A stretch of 64,000 bases of DNA from Angiostrongylus vasorum (lineage: Eukaryota > Nematoda > Chromadorea > Rhabditida > Metastrongylidae): positions 1,387,501-1,451,500 of the forward strand of contig JADANN010000251.1 in assembly GCA_018806985.1 (NCBI GenBank), written 5' to 3'. Below are positions 40,601-45,299 of the stretch, piece after piece (position 1 is the stretch's first letter; each line of letters starts with the position of its first letter). Below the pieces are notes generated by a model. It was not told where the DNA came from, made no database searches, and was given only the letters and a program-made list of their open reading frames with translations. Position numbers and translations under genes: made by a program.

Positions 40601-41373
40601 TAGTTCATTGGACATACTAAAGTTGGACCAATAAAATATATGACTAGTTGTTAAATATTTTTTGATCCATAGCGAAATCCCTATATCTGAAAAGAACGTT
40701 TTATGTGTACGGTTGTCCAAGTAACAGATCTGAATAGTTCTGCTCTGGCATTGTCACTGAAGAATATCTGAATTTAAATCCAGTTAGAGATCATTTAGTA
40801 AGATATAAGATAGATACCAGTTGAAAATTTTCCATTTTTTATATTTTATCATGTTTGTATTTTCCCTTGTCCTATTTTGTGGGGAAACATCAGGAAAAGC
40901 CTAAATCAGTTGTGTCGTATGAGTCGCAGTGAGGTACGTCGGTTGAGGGACACTAAGAACATATAATTTTGGTTACTCAATAAACACTGCCAGAGGGGCT
41001 GGGTGTAGTCGTAGATGTAAAATACCACTCAATGAAACCCACTTATTGCGTCAAATATAGAAAATCCATTTATCCCTTCCCTATCCCCCGTCACTACCAT
41101 CACCTGTATTCGCTACCATGAACATGCATATCAGGGACAACTCATCCACTTGGAAAAGCGTGTGCTACGTAGGCATACGAATAACTACCATTGGATTCCA
41201 TAAATTCGGAACATAAATGTGGCTATCACGAAAAATACCATAAGGTGGCATCAAAAACCCCTACGAAGTCTCGTTTTTCAGGTGCGACACTGCAGAAATT
41301 CTACCACAAACGCTGGCGGCAGTTGAAGTATAACTTTAGCAAACGGTTAAAACGTATGCGTCATTCGTTATGA
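4783..41373 (+). CDS. baz-2: BAZ2-family chromatin remodeling/reader protein (28 coding exons)
   Basis: Gene span including introns; join the exon entries below. The product is about 1339 residues. BAZ2 proteins are nuclear regulatory subunits of ISWI-type remodelers; in C. elegans baz-2 is a reported neuronal epigenetic regulator of ageing. Seen in the conceptual product: Gln-rich tract (about 84-120), TAM/MBD-like domain (about 295-375, containing YYAPCGKK), DDT domain (about 469-550), WHIM-type segments (about 589-647, 754-785 and 866-880), basic cluster at 833-841, acidic stretch near 998-1024, PHD1 (1065-1106), PHD2 (1116-1157) and bromodomain (about 1230-1335). All 27 junctions use GT-AG and keep phase. 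The start is the first in-frame ATG after an upstream in-frame stop. The second PHD is unusual, since vertebrate BAZ2 has one. Least certain are exon 5, the possibility of an unseen phase-neutral exon in the 14.4 kb intron 2, and the exact N-terminus. Confidence 0.9.
5085..5330 (-). mobile_element. S1 SINE copy (diverged)
   Basis: Diverged copy of the 280-bp tRNA-headed S1 family, in intron 1. The order of blocks (GCATTCGACTCCATT, GAATGCATATTTGG, GGCCTATCAATGTATC) matches the S1 body read on the minus strand. The tRNA-like head at the high-coordinate end is badly eroded. Confidence 0.6.
5658..5847 (+). CDS. baz-2: baz-2 exon 2, polyglutamine exon (residues 80-143)
   Basis: Acceptor TTACATTCAG, donor GTAGGT, ends with one base of a split codon. 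It codes for about 34 Gln in 40 residues, in two runs split by a short KLQQK segment, mostly CAA with scattered CAG. A likely helical segment follows that contains FDEVLKKLSESAKK. Codon interruptions are expected to moderate, not abolish, length instability. Confidence 0.85.
8134..8192 (+). repeat. (GGT)n microsatellite
   Basis: About 19 near-perfect GGT units with one interruption (GGTGCTGGT), in baz-2 intron 2. The open glycine frame it produces has no acceptor or donor that would join it in phase to neighbouring exons. Confidence 0.9.
10724..10787 (+). repeat. Compound (GT)n-(GTTT)n microsatellite
   Basis: A (GT)n run with one TAT interruption passes directly into five or six GTTT units. 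Intronic. Confidence 0.95.
11672..12069 (+). mobile_element. S4 repeat copy
   Basis: Full-length copy of a repeat of about 390 bp seen seven times. It starts near GGTTTACCGCTTCATCGTGG and ends in tandem CAAGTAT units (TATCAAGTATCAAGTAT). No tRNA promoter boxes are clear. The heptamer tail suggests a retroposed element. Intron 2 of baz-2. Confidence 0.75.
12836..13100 (-). mobile_element. S2 SINE copy
   Basis: Minus-strand copy of the second tRNA-headed family. The head at the high-coordinate end shows A-box-like and B-box-like blocks (reverse complements of AGCGCAGTGGTAGT and GGTTCGACC), followed by the shared GCTTGGTG and GTCTAGGAAGAT region. The low-coordinate tail is eroded. Confidence 0.65.
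13128..13390 (-). mobile_element. S1 SINE copy (diverged)
   Basis: Minus-strand S1-like block with the conserved landmarks GCCATGC, ACGACTTCATT and GCCGACTCTCGAGGGAT in family order. Head eroded. Adjacent to the S2 copy just upstream. Confidence 0.5.
13530..13662 (+). repeat. Compound GAGT/(GT)n microsatellite
   Basis: GAGT/GAGC tetramer units pass into a (TG)n run of about 30 bases, then TATATGTG variants. Confidence 0.95.
15917..16137 (-). mobile_element. S1 SINE copy, head-truncated
   Basis: Minus-strand copy with a well-kept body (GTTGATCAATCCCTGAGGGA through CCCTGGAGGGATGG). The tRNA-like head, which would lie at the high-coordinate end, is missing. This is opposite to the usual 5' truncation of the tail side and may reflect later deletion. 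Confidence 0.8.
16951..17231 (+). mobile_element. S1 SINE, full-length with target-site duplication
   Basis: 281-bp element flanked by the 11-bp direct repeat CATATCAATAG (16940-16950 and 17232-17242). The head has a perfect pol III A box (TGGCGCAGTGG) and B box (GATCGATCC), in tRNA-like spacing. The body ends near GCCGAGAGCTTTATCC. This is a tRNA-derived SINE. Confidence 0.92.
18288..18625 (+). mobile_element. S2 SINE, full-length
   Basis: Second tRNA-derived SINE. The head has a perfect A box (TAGCACAGCGG) and B box (GTTCGATTCC). The body is unrelated to S1 except for the GGGAAATTGGTAC region. It ends in a perfect (AAAAT)n-type tail at about 18591-18620. The tail identifies it as a retroposon. 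Confidence 0.9.
20249..20396 (+). CDS. baz-2: baz-2 exon 3 (residues 143-192)
   Basis: Acceptor GTATTCCAG, donor AAGAG|GTTTTT. Codes for a Ser/Thr/Ala-rich linker (NAVINGVSGSHQ then GLLPMSASAAATPTTS) and ends EIPVMKR. Phase in and out agrees with exons 2 and 4. Confidence 0.85.
20681..20961 (+). mobile_element. S1 SINE, full-length with target-site duplication
   Basis: 281-bp S1 element in intron 3, flanked by a 12-bp direct repeat with one mismatch (TCGATGTCAATG at 20669-20680, TCGATATCAATG at 20962-20973). The head A box is mutated (GTAGTGCAGTCG); the B box GATCGATCCC is intact. Confidence 0.9.
21864..22001 (+). CDS. baz-2: baz-2 exon 4 (residues 192-238)
   Basis: Acceptor AGCATTTACAG, donor GG|GTACGG. 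Codes for a Met/Gln/Ala-rich segment containing MNKSMLDAAMLQLLATQ. Reading through the donor reaches TAA within four codons. A different donor (GTCGAT at 22007) would join directly to exon 6 in phase, but it is a poor match and would skip exon 5. Confidence 0.8.
22315..22382 (+). CDS. baz-2: baz-2 exon 5, 68-nt exon (residues 238-261)
   Basis: Acceptor TTTCAATAACAG, donor CCAG|GTCTGT. Open in the required frame and encodes TVMKKDAAHLALDLSARTKAEP. It is too short to appear as a free-standing ORF but its phases fit exon 4 (using the better donor GTACGG) and exon 6. It could be alternatively used. Confidence 0.65.
22470..22590 (+). CDS. baz-2: baz-2 exon 6 (residues 261-301), start of TAM domain
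   Basis: Acceptor CTTTCTTTAAAG, donor GG|GTGAGT. Encodes a Ser/Thr/Pro-rich linker with a short basic motif (GKKRPPATESQ). It ends ARVPLSLG, matching the beginning of the BAZ2 TAM domain just before the conserved GWRR. Confidence 0.88.
22835..22946 (+). CDS. baz-2: baz-2 exon 7, TAM/MBD-like core (residues 301-338)
   Basis: Acceptor TATCGTTTGAG, donor AGA|GTGAGT. Read in this frame the exon gives GWRRQTCIRS...RGDVVYYAPCGKKLSTYAEVLR, the diagnostic core of the TAM (methyl-CpG-binding-like) domain of BAZ2 proteins. The longest open frame over this stretch is a different one, so an ORF scan alone misses the domain. Confidence 0.93.
23075..23185 (+). CDS. baz-2: baz-2 exon 8, TAM domain C-terminal half (residues 339-375)
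   Basis: Acceptor TAGTTTACAG, donor GAGAAG|GTAAAC, phase 0 both sides. Encodes YLMKHPCNSICRDNFSFSS and then VGEFLWPKELENGEK, matching the RDNFSFS and VGDF landmarks of the BAZ2 TAM domain. Confidence 0.93.
23249..23395 (+). CDS. baz-2: baz-2 exon 9 (residues 376-424)
   Basis: Acceptor GCATTTCAG, donor GAAGAG|GTACTG, phase 0. Begins TVVKMTEEAVADEVNRLVSL, the segment that follows the TAM core in BAZ2, then a basic, Pro-rich linker. Confidence 0.9.
23523..24022. mobile_element. S3 palindromic tRNA-like element
   Basis: A minus-strand half-unit (23523-23740) is followed by a plus-strand half-unit (about 23750-24022). Each half carries a tRNA-like block; the plus half has GTGGTGCAGTGGCTAACACG and GGATTCGAATCCGG. 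The outer ends share the motif ATTTCACA/ATACAACCACAATGATG in inverted orientation. Lies in baz-2 intron 9. Confidence 0.8.
24334..24465 (+). CDS. baz-2: baz-2 exon 10 (residues 425-468)
   Basis: Acceptor TTTGCCTACAG, donor CGA|GTTAGC (weak), phase 0. Encodes an acidic/His-rich linker (YCEFQSHHEHHVEVDE) and ends IKWSREPIDDLLLTEIR, which leads into the DDT domain as in BAZ2. Confidence 0.85.
24580..24691 (+). CDS. baz-2: baz-2 exon 11, DDT domain N-terminal half (residues 469-506)
   Basis: Acceptor TTCCATTTAG, donor G|GTGAGT. Encodes PVPDLPRVENLRLNGLGF, then ALMVCEFVHNFARVLEI. This is the start of the DDT helical domain that docks the ISWI ATPase. Confidence 0.93.
25042..25180 (+). CDS. baz-2: baz-2 exon 12, DDT domain C-terminal half (residues 506-552)
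   Basis: Acceptor GAACTCTTCAG, donor AAAAG|GTCTGT. Encodes DSSSLPSLSGLCAGLAGD and ends LALEYPGLPSGK, matching the LPSL and DPGLP landmarks of BAZ2 DDT domains. Upstream AGs near 24990-25000 were rejected because they give stops or the wrong phase. Confidence 0.92.
25227..25501 (+). mobile_element. S1 SINE with perfect 12-bp target-site duplication
   Basis: 275-bp S1 copy in baz-2 intron 12, only 46 bases past the exon 12 donor, flanked by perfect TTATATCTTGTC repeats (25215-25226 and 25502-25513). The A box is mutated; the B box GATCGATCC is intact. Confidence 0.92.
25815..26206 (+). mobile_element. S4 repeat copy
   Basis: Second near-complete S4 copy, in baz-2 intron 12. It starts near GTTCACCGCCTCATCGTGGC and ends CAAGTACCAAATATCCAAGTA, the degraded heptamer tail. 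Confidence 0.75.
26309..26417 (+). CDS. baz-2: baz-2 exon 13 (residues 552-588)
   Basis: Acceptor CAAGTTTTAG, donor AAAAG|GTGCCG. Encodes RSRTRLGQTVSELGVTEQ and SELMRMFLATRD, the helical continuation after the DDT domain. Confidence 0.92.
26940..27116 (+). CDS. baz-2: baz-2 exon 14, WHIM1-type segment (residues 589-647)
   Basis: Acceptor TTTTTTGCAG, donor GGGAAG|GTCGGT, phase 0. Encodes LSHLLIAHNFNELAGEEKAA, IMAFLCNELLCCPNIVKEID and LEEVGRLKGDRWMRDGK. This corresponds to the helical segment of the WSTF/HB1/Itc1p region that in ISWI partners packs near the DDT domain. Confidence 0.93.
27315..27527 (+). CDS. baz-2: baz-2 exon 15 (residues 648-718)
   Basis: Acceptor CTATTTTCAG, donor GAAGAG|GTGAGC, phase 0. 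Starts ARALRVVQRKKQKAERG, a basic helix, and continues with a Ser/Thr/Pro/Arg-rich linker likely to be disordered. Confidence 0.92.
27844..27980 (+). CDS. baz-2: baz-2 exon 16 (residues 719-764)
   Basis: Acceptor CGTTCAAG, donor CATCG|GTGAGC. Encodes a likely coiled coil (EENMTPDQLEVLIDSLNSEA, LKEKINELSTKVR), then FPLGCDRYHR, the start of the WHIM2-type motif. Confidence 0.93.
28463..28584 (+). CDS. baz-2: baz-2 exon 17, WHIM2-type motif (residues 764-805)
   Basis: Acceptor GTTGTTCTACAG, donor ACAG|GTTGGT. Continues RYHRQYWQIPGVLSVLVES, matching the DRYRRRYW motif of BAZ2 that contacts linker DNA in ISWI complexes, then an acidic, Ser/Thr-rich linker. Confidence 0.93.
29263..29416 (+). CDS. 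baz-2: baz-2 exon 18 (residues 805-856)
   Basis: Acceptor TTTTTTTAAG, donor ACGAG|GTGAGC. Encodes a basic cluster RRKRKRFRR (833-841), a candidate nuclear localisation signal, and ends RGWWAVDTR, matching the WWRIDD-type motif that precedes the WSD helix. Confidence 0.92.
30165..30450 (+). mobile_element. S3 half-unit
   Basis: Plus-strand half of the S3 family in baz-2 intron 18. It has the ACTACAGCCTCA start, GGCTGAGAGAAAGGCGAAGC, a tRNA-like block ending GTGGTTCGAAG, and the terminal CATATCTCAGCGTCC. Confidence 0.7.
30775..31540 (-). mobile_element. RTE-type LINE reverse transcriptase remnant
   Basis: Read on the minus strand in pieces, this encodes ILSRISRTLDEAQPVEQVGF, a palm-domain stretch (TNGILSAPVEGVDLSYL, KIQLFHRSLT) and the post-palm segment GVRIDGKFLANRF then RKKRKKTQFMKNPWC. 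These are hallmarks of RTE-clade non-LTR retrotransposons of nematodes. Frameshifts and stops break it, and the region holding the catalytic ADD motif is deleted. Inserted antisense in baz-2 intron 18. Confidence 0.8.
32560..32672 (+). CDS. baz-2: baz-2 exon 19 (residues 856-894)
   Basis: Acceptor GTGTATTTTAG, donor AGAG|GTCAGT. Encodes REALESVRSSLHGRGIRERI then LHRLLCKSWFLKDVKLG, matching the LHPRGIREKALHKHL motif (WSD/WHIM3-like) of BAZ2. Confidence 0.93.
33066..33318 (+). CDS. baz-2: baz-2 exon 20 (residues 894-978)
   Basis: Acceptor TTTGTATTGTAG, donor GTTGG|GTAAGA. Largest internal exon. Encodes helical, charged sequence (VDLEKFGDEVDWNEVTERNR, RQVDELTARINSAKIF) and ends NRNYLRPSFFVG. 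No separate domain is recognised; position corresponds to the linker before the PHD fingers. Confidence 0.92.
33552..33762 (+). CDS. baz-2: baz-2 exon 21, acidic linker (residues 978-1048)
   Basis: Acceptor TTTTTTCCAG, donor TTCAG|GTACGA. Encodes an acidic run (STEDDDERDDEDATEESEKD), then ETIERWRSYVESAETPAELS, which matches the RWRSVVEHSSNTSQL motif of BAZ2 just upstream of the PHD finger. Confidence 0.93.
34115..34490 (+). mobile_element. S4 repeat copy
   Basis: S4 copy in baz-2 intron 21, from GATTTACCGCCACATCGTG to GGTGGGCCATCCAAT. It lacks most of the heptamer tail. Confidence 0.75.
35036..35173 (+). CDS. baz-2: baz-2 exon 22, PHD1 N-terminal part (residues 1049-1094)
   Basis: Acceptor CATTTGTAG, donor TGTAAG|GTCAGT, phase 0. 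Encodes WETVAILRLCQICHKRCDEP and LKCTACRLNYHLGCCK. Zinc ligands are C1065, C1068, C1081, C1084, H1089 and C1092. The acidic residues that in vertebrate BAZ2 flank the second Cys pair (CDGCD) are replaced by Thr, Ala and Arg. Confidence 0.95.
35582..35893 (-). mobile_element. S1 SINE copy with internal insertion
   Basis: Minus-strand S1 copy in baz-2 intron 22, from GGCGTTGATCACTCCCTGAG to the head TTGCGCTACACGCGCGC. About 50 extra bases split the body near 35665-35715. Confidence 0.8.
36095..36445. mobile_element. S3 palindromic tRNA-like element
   Basis: Minus half then plus half in baz-2 intron 22. The outer ends are GGGTATTATGTGAAATATAA and, inverted, CAGCACCATTATGATTCTG. Each half has the clover-like block with TACCCTTTCCC or its complement GGAAAGGGTAA. 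Confidence 0.78.
36777..36883 (+). CDS. baz-2: baz-2 exon 23, end of PHD1 and start of PHD2 (residues 1095-1130)
   Basis: Acceptor AACTGTTTAG, donor TGCAG|GTTTTT. Encodes REWFCPACVEVSTQVP, closing PHD1 (C1103, C1106), then TCLVCSRQHDYLAVCR with the first ligands of PHD2 (C1116, C1119, C1129). Only nine residues separate the fingers. Confidence 0.95.
37104..37375 (-). mobile_element. S3 element, mainly minus half
   Basis: Starts at TTAATTTACTGCCTAGGAC. It carries the minus-strand tRNA-like block (GGAGATCGAACGCGCTATCA) and a very short plus half ending CAGCATCATTGCGAC. Lies in baz-2 intron 23. Confidence 0.7.
37831..37921 (+). CDS. baz-2: baz-2 exon 24, PHD2 (residues 1130-1160)
   Basis: Acceptor TTCTTCTAG, donor CCGAAG|GTGAGC. 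Encodes KCYHFFHVECVADASF and KDFMCRGCDPK. It completes a canonical C4HC3 set (C1132, H1137, C1140, C1154, C1157). Confidence 0.95.
38125..38333 (+). CDS. baz-2: baz-2 exon 25 (residues 1161-1230)
   Basis: Acceptor TATTTTTCAG, donor TGCAG|GTATGT. Encodes a disordered linker with an acidic start, a His-rich stretch (EHHHHGHQNGQHPSHGRD) and a basic KPVKRKAEAPPP motif that may be a nuclear signal. Confidence 0.92.
38778..39010 (-). mobile_element. S4 repeat copy, truncated
   Basis: Minus-strand S4 copy whose tail end (TACTTGGATATTTGGATGG) is intact. It is truncated past GGTACCAGGATGGTAG. Lies in baz-2 intron 25. Confidence 0.7.
39062..39303 (-). mobile_element. S1 SINE copy
   Basis: Minus-strand S1 copy in baz-2 intron 25. 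Body landmarks run from GTGCCATTTATTCGATCTC to the decayed head GCACTTGACGCGCC. Confidence 0.75.
39366..39509 (+). CDS. baz-2: baz-2 exon 26, bromodomain start (residues 1230-1278)
   Basis: Acceptor CTTTTTTTTCAG, donor CTCTG|GTGAGT. Encodes RAMLDELECQPGVGPFLEPV, DLDLVPGYRETIANPIDIAS and IRNRIDAL, which are helix Z and the ZA loop. The usual WPF shelf is GPF here (1243-1245). Confidence 0.95.
39646..39740 (+). CDS. baz-2: baz-2 exon 27, bromodomain middle (residues 1278-1310)
   Basis: Acceptor TATTTATAG, donor GCTG|GTGGGT. Encodes CYETPDDFAADMELMFSN then CRTFNEDDSPVGIA, which are helices A and B. N1300 in TFNEDDS is the predicted acetyl-lysine-binding asparagine. Confidence 0.95.
39998..40345 (-). 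mobile_element. S4 repeat copy
   Basis: Minus-strand S4 copy in baz-2 intron 27. The tail end shows ACTTGACACTTGAGACTTGA, a tandem heptamer; the body extends to ATCGCAGTCCGACACACAG. Confidence 0.78.
41282..41373 (+). CDS. baz-2: baz-2 exon 28, terminal exon with bromodomain helix C (residues 1310-1339)
   Basis: Acceptor TCGTTTTTCAG, stop TGA at 41371-41373. Encodes GATLQKFYHKRWRQLKYNFS and the basic tail KRLKRMRHSL. It matches the AGH(I/N)MR+FFE++W end of BAZ2 bromodomains, so the protein ends right after the bromodomain. Confidence 0.93.
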
Positions 41374-42432
41374 GGTTTTGGTTACTTCGAGAGAAAAAAA
41401 TGAAAAAGAATTCTCACTGTAACGGGACTCGTGCCAACCACCCAGCTGGCATGCTGATCGTCTCCTATCATGATTGGGACGAGCGGGTGTTATCTATCGA
41501 GAAGACTGCCATCTCTTTGGTTGCTGTCTTAGCATGTTTAGACGACTGTAATCTATAGAAACATAATGCTCCTATCGTCACGATTCTCACTGGTTTCTTT
41601 TTCTGTTGCTAAGCCTCCGGTATTTAAGAAGGATATTAGCAATATTTAACGATGCTTAATGGCCGGGCCAGATTTGGCTAACTTATCTAACAATTTTTTC
41701 CTTTTCTAATTCTTCCATCGTCTCTTTCTTATTGTATGAATTTGATTGGCAAGGATTATACTATCAACTTGAGCTCAGCGGAAATTAATACTTTTACCAG
41801 AACTTTAATTAATTTATCCCTCTCTGTACTCGTTACTTTTCCATTTTTTTTCTTCTTTCTGGTTCTCTTTTTCTTCCCATCATTGATTTCAAATAATCAG
41901 AGCTAAATTGCTCCAGTTTTGCTTTATATCTGTCTTGGCTTTGAATTTTTCTAACGTGCATTCCTTGTATATGATGTATATGTATATATTTATTGGCAGT
42001 TATTTTTTCCGTACACGATCTAACAGCAATATCGATTGAACTACCGTATACTCATCGTGAAATGCTTCTCAATGGTGCATTTTGTTTTTTTCCTTTACTT
42101 TATTGTTGAAAGGATCAACTGTGTTTTAGTCCAGTATTATTTTGACTCTTTCATATACTGCCGCCCATTATCATCAGCTTTAACACCTCTAAAGCGTCTC
42201 CGGAATGTTTTTTAAGTGCTTGGAAAACTGTTTTGTCGAATTTGCTACCATTATTTTTTCTTTCTTAACTCTATTCACCCCATCCCTCTCCTCATCATTC
42301 GCGACATCCATTTTTTCTCCGTTCTTTTTTTTTTGTTTGAAATTCGGTGTATATGTGGGGTTTATTGTGAATCTTTGTTCTATTGTCTCTCCCATTCTTT
42401 CCATGTGAGCCAATAAATTGCTCCATATATTG
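41374..42432 (+). other. baz-2: Probable baz-2 3' UTR
   Basis: T-rich DNA of about 1 kb between the stop and the first good polyadenylation signal. No coding signature or named repeat is seen. The 3' end is inferred, not shown. Confidence 0.5.
42412..42417 (+). terminator. Candidate polyadenylation signal AATAAA
   Basis: AATAAA in a T-rich context (GCCAATAAATTGCTCC), about 1.04 kb past the baz-2 stop. It is the first clear canonical hexamer downstream of the last exon that I noticed. Confidence 0.5.
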
Positions 42433-43159
42433 TTGTGTGATATGCCAGAGCTTTTAGCGGTTTTTTTTGGGATTTGTTAAGCACAGCTTCTCCAGATATG
42501 CGAAAATAATGTAAGAGACAAGAAAGCAAGAAAGAAACACGTACTCTTCGGTCTTCGAATTCTATAGTTTACAAAAAATTGCAACGATCACATCAAATTC
42601 TATCACCTTTGTCAGTTGTATCGCATGTTGTTTCTTTCATCAGCAAGTCACTCATTTCATTGCTGCTGATTTCCATTCGTCCACTGTCACGTGCTAAAAC
42701 TGCCCACTAGTCTTTATTTTCTAGGGGACTTGAAGAACAGTTCGTTTTTGTTGCGGAACCCTTTATTTCCTCTAATTGTGGTAAAGTAAACACTGGTAGT
42801 TTGCCTGATCGTGCCGTTCCATAGGTTTACTTTTGGCTGAGGTTCCGGAAGAAGATTTCGATGTCCTCAGATTAGGGAAGCGTGCTGAGAAATGCAGATT
42901 ATCCTGCTGCTACATATCGGCAGCATCGCAGACGCCCATGAACATCCGTTAACTGAGGCAGTAAGCTATTTATTCTACGTGCGCTGTAAGTTAAACTTCA
43001 AAGACTGAGCCCACATTTGCGAATTTGGTGTAGTGATTTGCTGCCGTGAATATCCAGAGAACAGCCCAACGTTCTATGCTTGTGCATAATTCAAGTATGG
43101 GAGAAGTTTGTAGCTCATCGTAGAGCTATCCTGGAATTTTCAACTAACTGAGTATAATG

Positions 43160-43700
43160 TTAGCTTTCTATTTACTGCCTCCTATTATTTTTTCACGCAG
43201 GATATCGCGTGAAATACAAGCAGTATTATGGTGAGATATCTGCAAAACATGGGGCTGGGCTCCAGGCCAGATTCGGTGTCACTGTAAGGTAGAAGATTGG
43301 CTGAGAGAAAGGCAAAGCAGCGACCTCAGTGCTAGAATAGAGGATAATGCTTCGAGCTGTTGATTAATCCCTGAGGTATGCGCCATGCATCCGACTTCAT
43401 TAAGCATCGTGCTATGACTTGCAGTGACCTGCCGATGTATCGAGCCAGTGCTGCTATTCTCCAAGACAAGTCTGGTACCAATTTGCCTACCCCGGAGGGA
43501 TGGAAGGCTTGGTTAGCCAAGGGTGCAAGGATAAGTCCCATGTGTGTTGCAGGGCGCCTCCGACCACACCTTAGTGGTGTAGTGGGTAAAACGTGAGCAC
43601 TCGGAAAGAGTAATAGTGGATTTGAATCCGGCCTCGGGTTCACCTTTTGCAAAAGTCTTAGCATAATAGTGGTTGCATTTCAGTGAGTACGTTTGAAGCT
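43160..43700. mobile_element. S3 element interrupted by an S1 insertion
   Basis: Left part 43160-43331 begins TTTCTATTTACTGCCTCC and reaches GAGCGACCTCAGTG-type sequence at the start of its tRNA-like block. The right part, from about 43568, resumes with ACCTTAGTGGTGTAGTGGG and GGATTTGAATCCGG. The S1 copy between splits the tRNA-like block. Confidence 0.75.
43332..43567 (-). mobile_element. S1 SINE nested in an S3 element
   Basis: Minus-strand S1 copy with body from TTGATTAATCCCTGAGG to the head GGGCGCCTCCGACCAC, which is cut inside the A box region. Flanks ACCTCAGTG (43323-43331) and ACCTTAGTG (43568-43576) look like a 9-bp target duplication with one change. S1 therefore inserted after S3. 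Confidence 0.75.
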
Positions 43701-44364
43701 GACTCGGTTGTGATAATGATGAGTTTGAGATGTGTAACTGTCGAGTTTAGGGTGAATCACGACTTGTCTATGCGCCAAGTGGACGTGGGATTAAGGTGCA
43801 TTAGGAGAAGGCTTAGTTTTGGGTTGCTTGTGGGGTTTGTTGACGTTGCTATAACGCTCCAACTTTTTGCTTCGTAGTTCTTGTGTTATGATCATGCTTA
43901 CAGATGGCCTAAGTGAAAGTTGTCTGAGCTTTATAGTGGTGTTTGTTTTGGACACCTTACTAATATAGGCCTAAGGGCTAAGCTTAAGGCTTGCGACTGG
44001 AACTTGGGCCTCACCCTAAGGCGTCGGCATAAAGTCCATAATTACGTTCAAAGGCTAGGTTAACCTATTTCGGAGGGTCACTCGAAGCTTGAGGCCTCAG
44101 ATTTAGGAAGCGAGCAGGTATTTCATACAAAGATGGTTTTCGGAATGAGTTCTGTTATGTTGCCTTTTGCATACTACTATTTTTAAATCATTTTCTTACC
44201 GATTACCATAAGGGGGGGAGCTGGAGTGGCGTTTCTCTGGCTTTTTGTTTGTTGGAGGTAGCGGTATGAGTTGGATGAGTTATGTTTAATGGGTCGAACT
44301 GTCTTGAAATAAGCACAACTGGCTGGTGATGGTGAGTCGCAAGTGATTTCATAATAACGGTAAC

Positions 44365-44510
44365 AGGGAAAGAGAGAGAGAGTGAGAGAGGGAGGGGGAA
44401 AGAAACAGAGAGGGAGAGAGAAAGAGATGGAGAGAGGGTAGGAAAGGGAAGGAAACAGAGGGACAGGAAGGGGGTGAAGGCATGGGTGTGAGGAAGAAAG
44501 AAAGAGATCT
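44365..44510 (+). repeat. Purine-rich (GA)n tract
   Basis: About 145 bases almost wholly A and G on the + strand, imperfect GA/GGA/GAAA units. Confidence 0.9.
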
Positions 44511-44944
44511 ACTTATTTTTCTTCTACTGTTGAACTGTTTTTGTATTACAGTATGTTCACTTTATGACTAAAACCTGTATATTGTCTAGCTTTATAAGTT
44601 TTTTTTTCTTTTTAACTTGACAGTTTCTTATTTCAAATAATGGGCTCGTCTAAGATTTCAGTAGGGCTCAATCGTTGTCTGTCGTTTCTGCGTGTATGAG
44701 GTCCGTGAGCATGGGTTAACGATTTCTAGAAGTGACAGCTCATTTATTGGACGAAATACAGACGCAGATGCACTGCACAATTAGTGCGTGTCTCTTACTG
44801 TGAAAATAAATATATCGGTTCCGTTTTGAAGAAACATGTTTTCTCAGGGCGACCATATGTGCAACGGAATCTCGGTAGCGTGCATATGCGGCCAGAAACA
44901 AGATCACTTGATCGCTTAGGTTTAGACAGTTTAGACTTTGTTTA

Positions 44945-45295
44945 CTTTTTTTATTTACTGCCTAATACAGTCTTCATGGCACGGTATTTTGCGAAATCAA
45001 CCACAACGATGCTGAGATATTCGCAAAACTTGGACCCCAAGCCACATCGAACCATGATTTCCCTTTCGGGAGCTCTCGCATTGCACACTGCGCCATGGAG
45101 GCCTTTGCTCTGCTTTTCTATCAGCTAGTTTTCTATCAACCATATCTATATCTATTTATCGGCAATCACTCGTCAACGGGATTGATCTGGGCAGCCTACA
45201 TCGGCATTGAACCCTGTTAAGCTGAGGCTGCAGAAACTAGTTGAGAGAAACACAGAGCAGGGGATTCCGTAAATCTCTGCTGGAGAGAAATCGCC
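44945..45295. mobile_element. S3 element
   Basis: Starts TTTATTTACTGCCTAATACA. It holds the minus half with AACCATGATTTCCCTTTCGGG and then the start of the plus half (GAGAGAAACACAGAGCAGGG), which is truncated near the LINE remnant downstream. Confidence 0.72.
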
Positions 45296-45299
45296 GGAA

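Noticed and set aside
44784..45128. 114-codon plus-strand ORF
   Set aside because: It runs through an S3 element in an arbitrary frame; no protein similarity seen.
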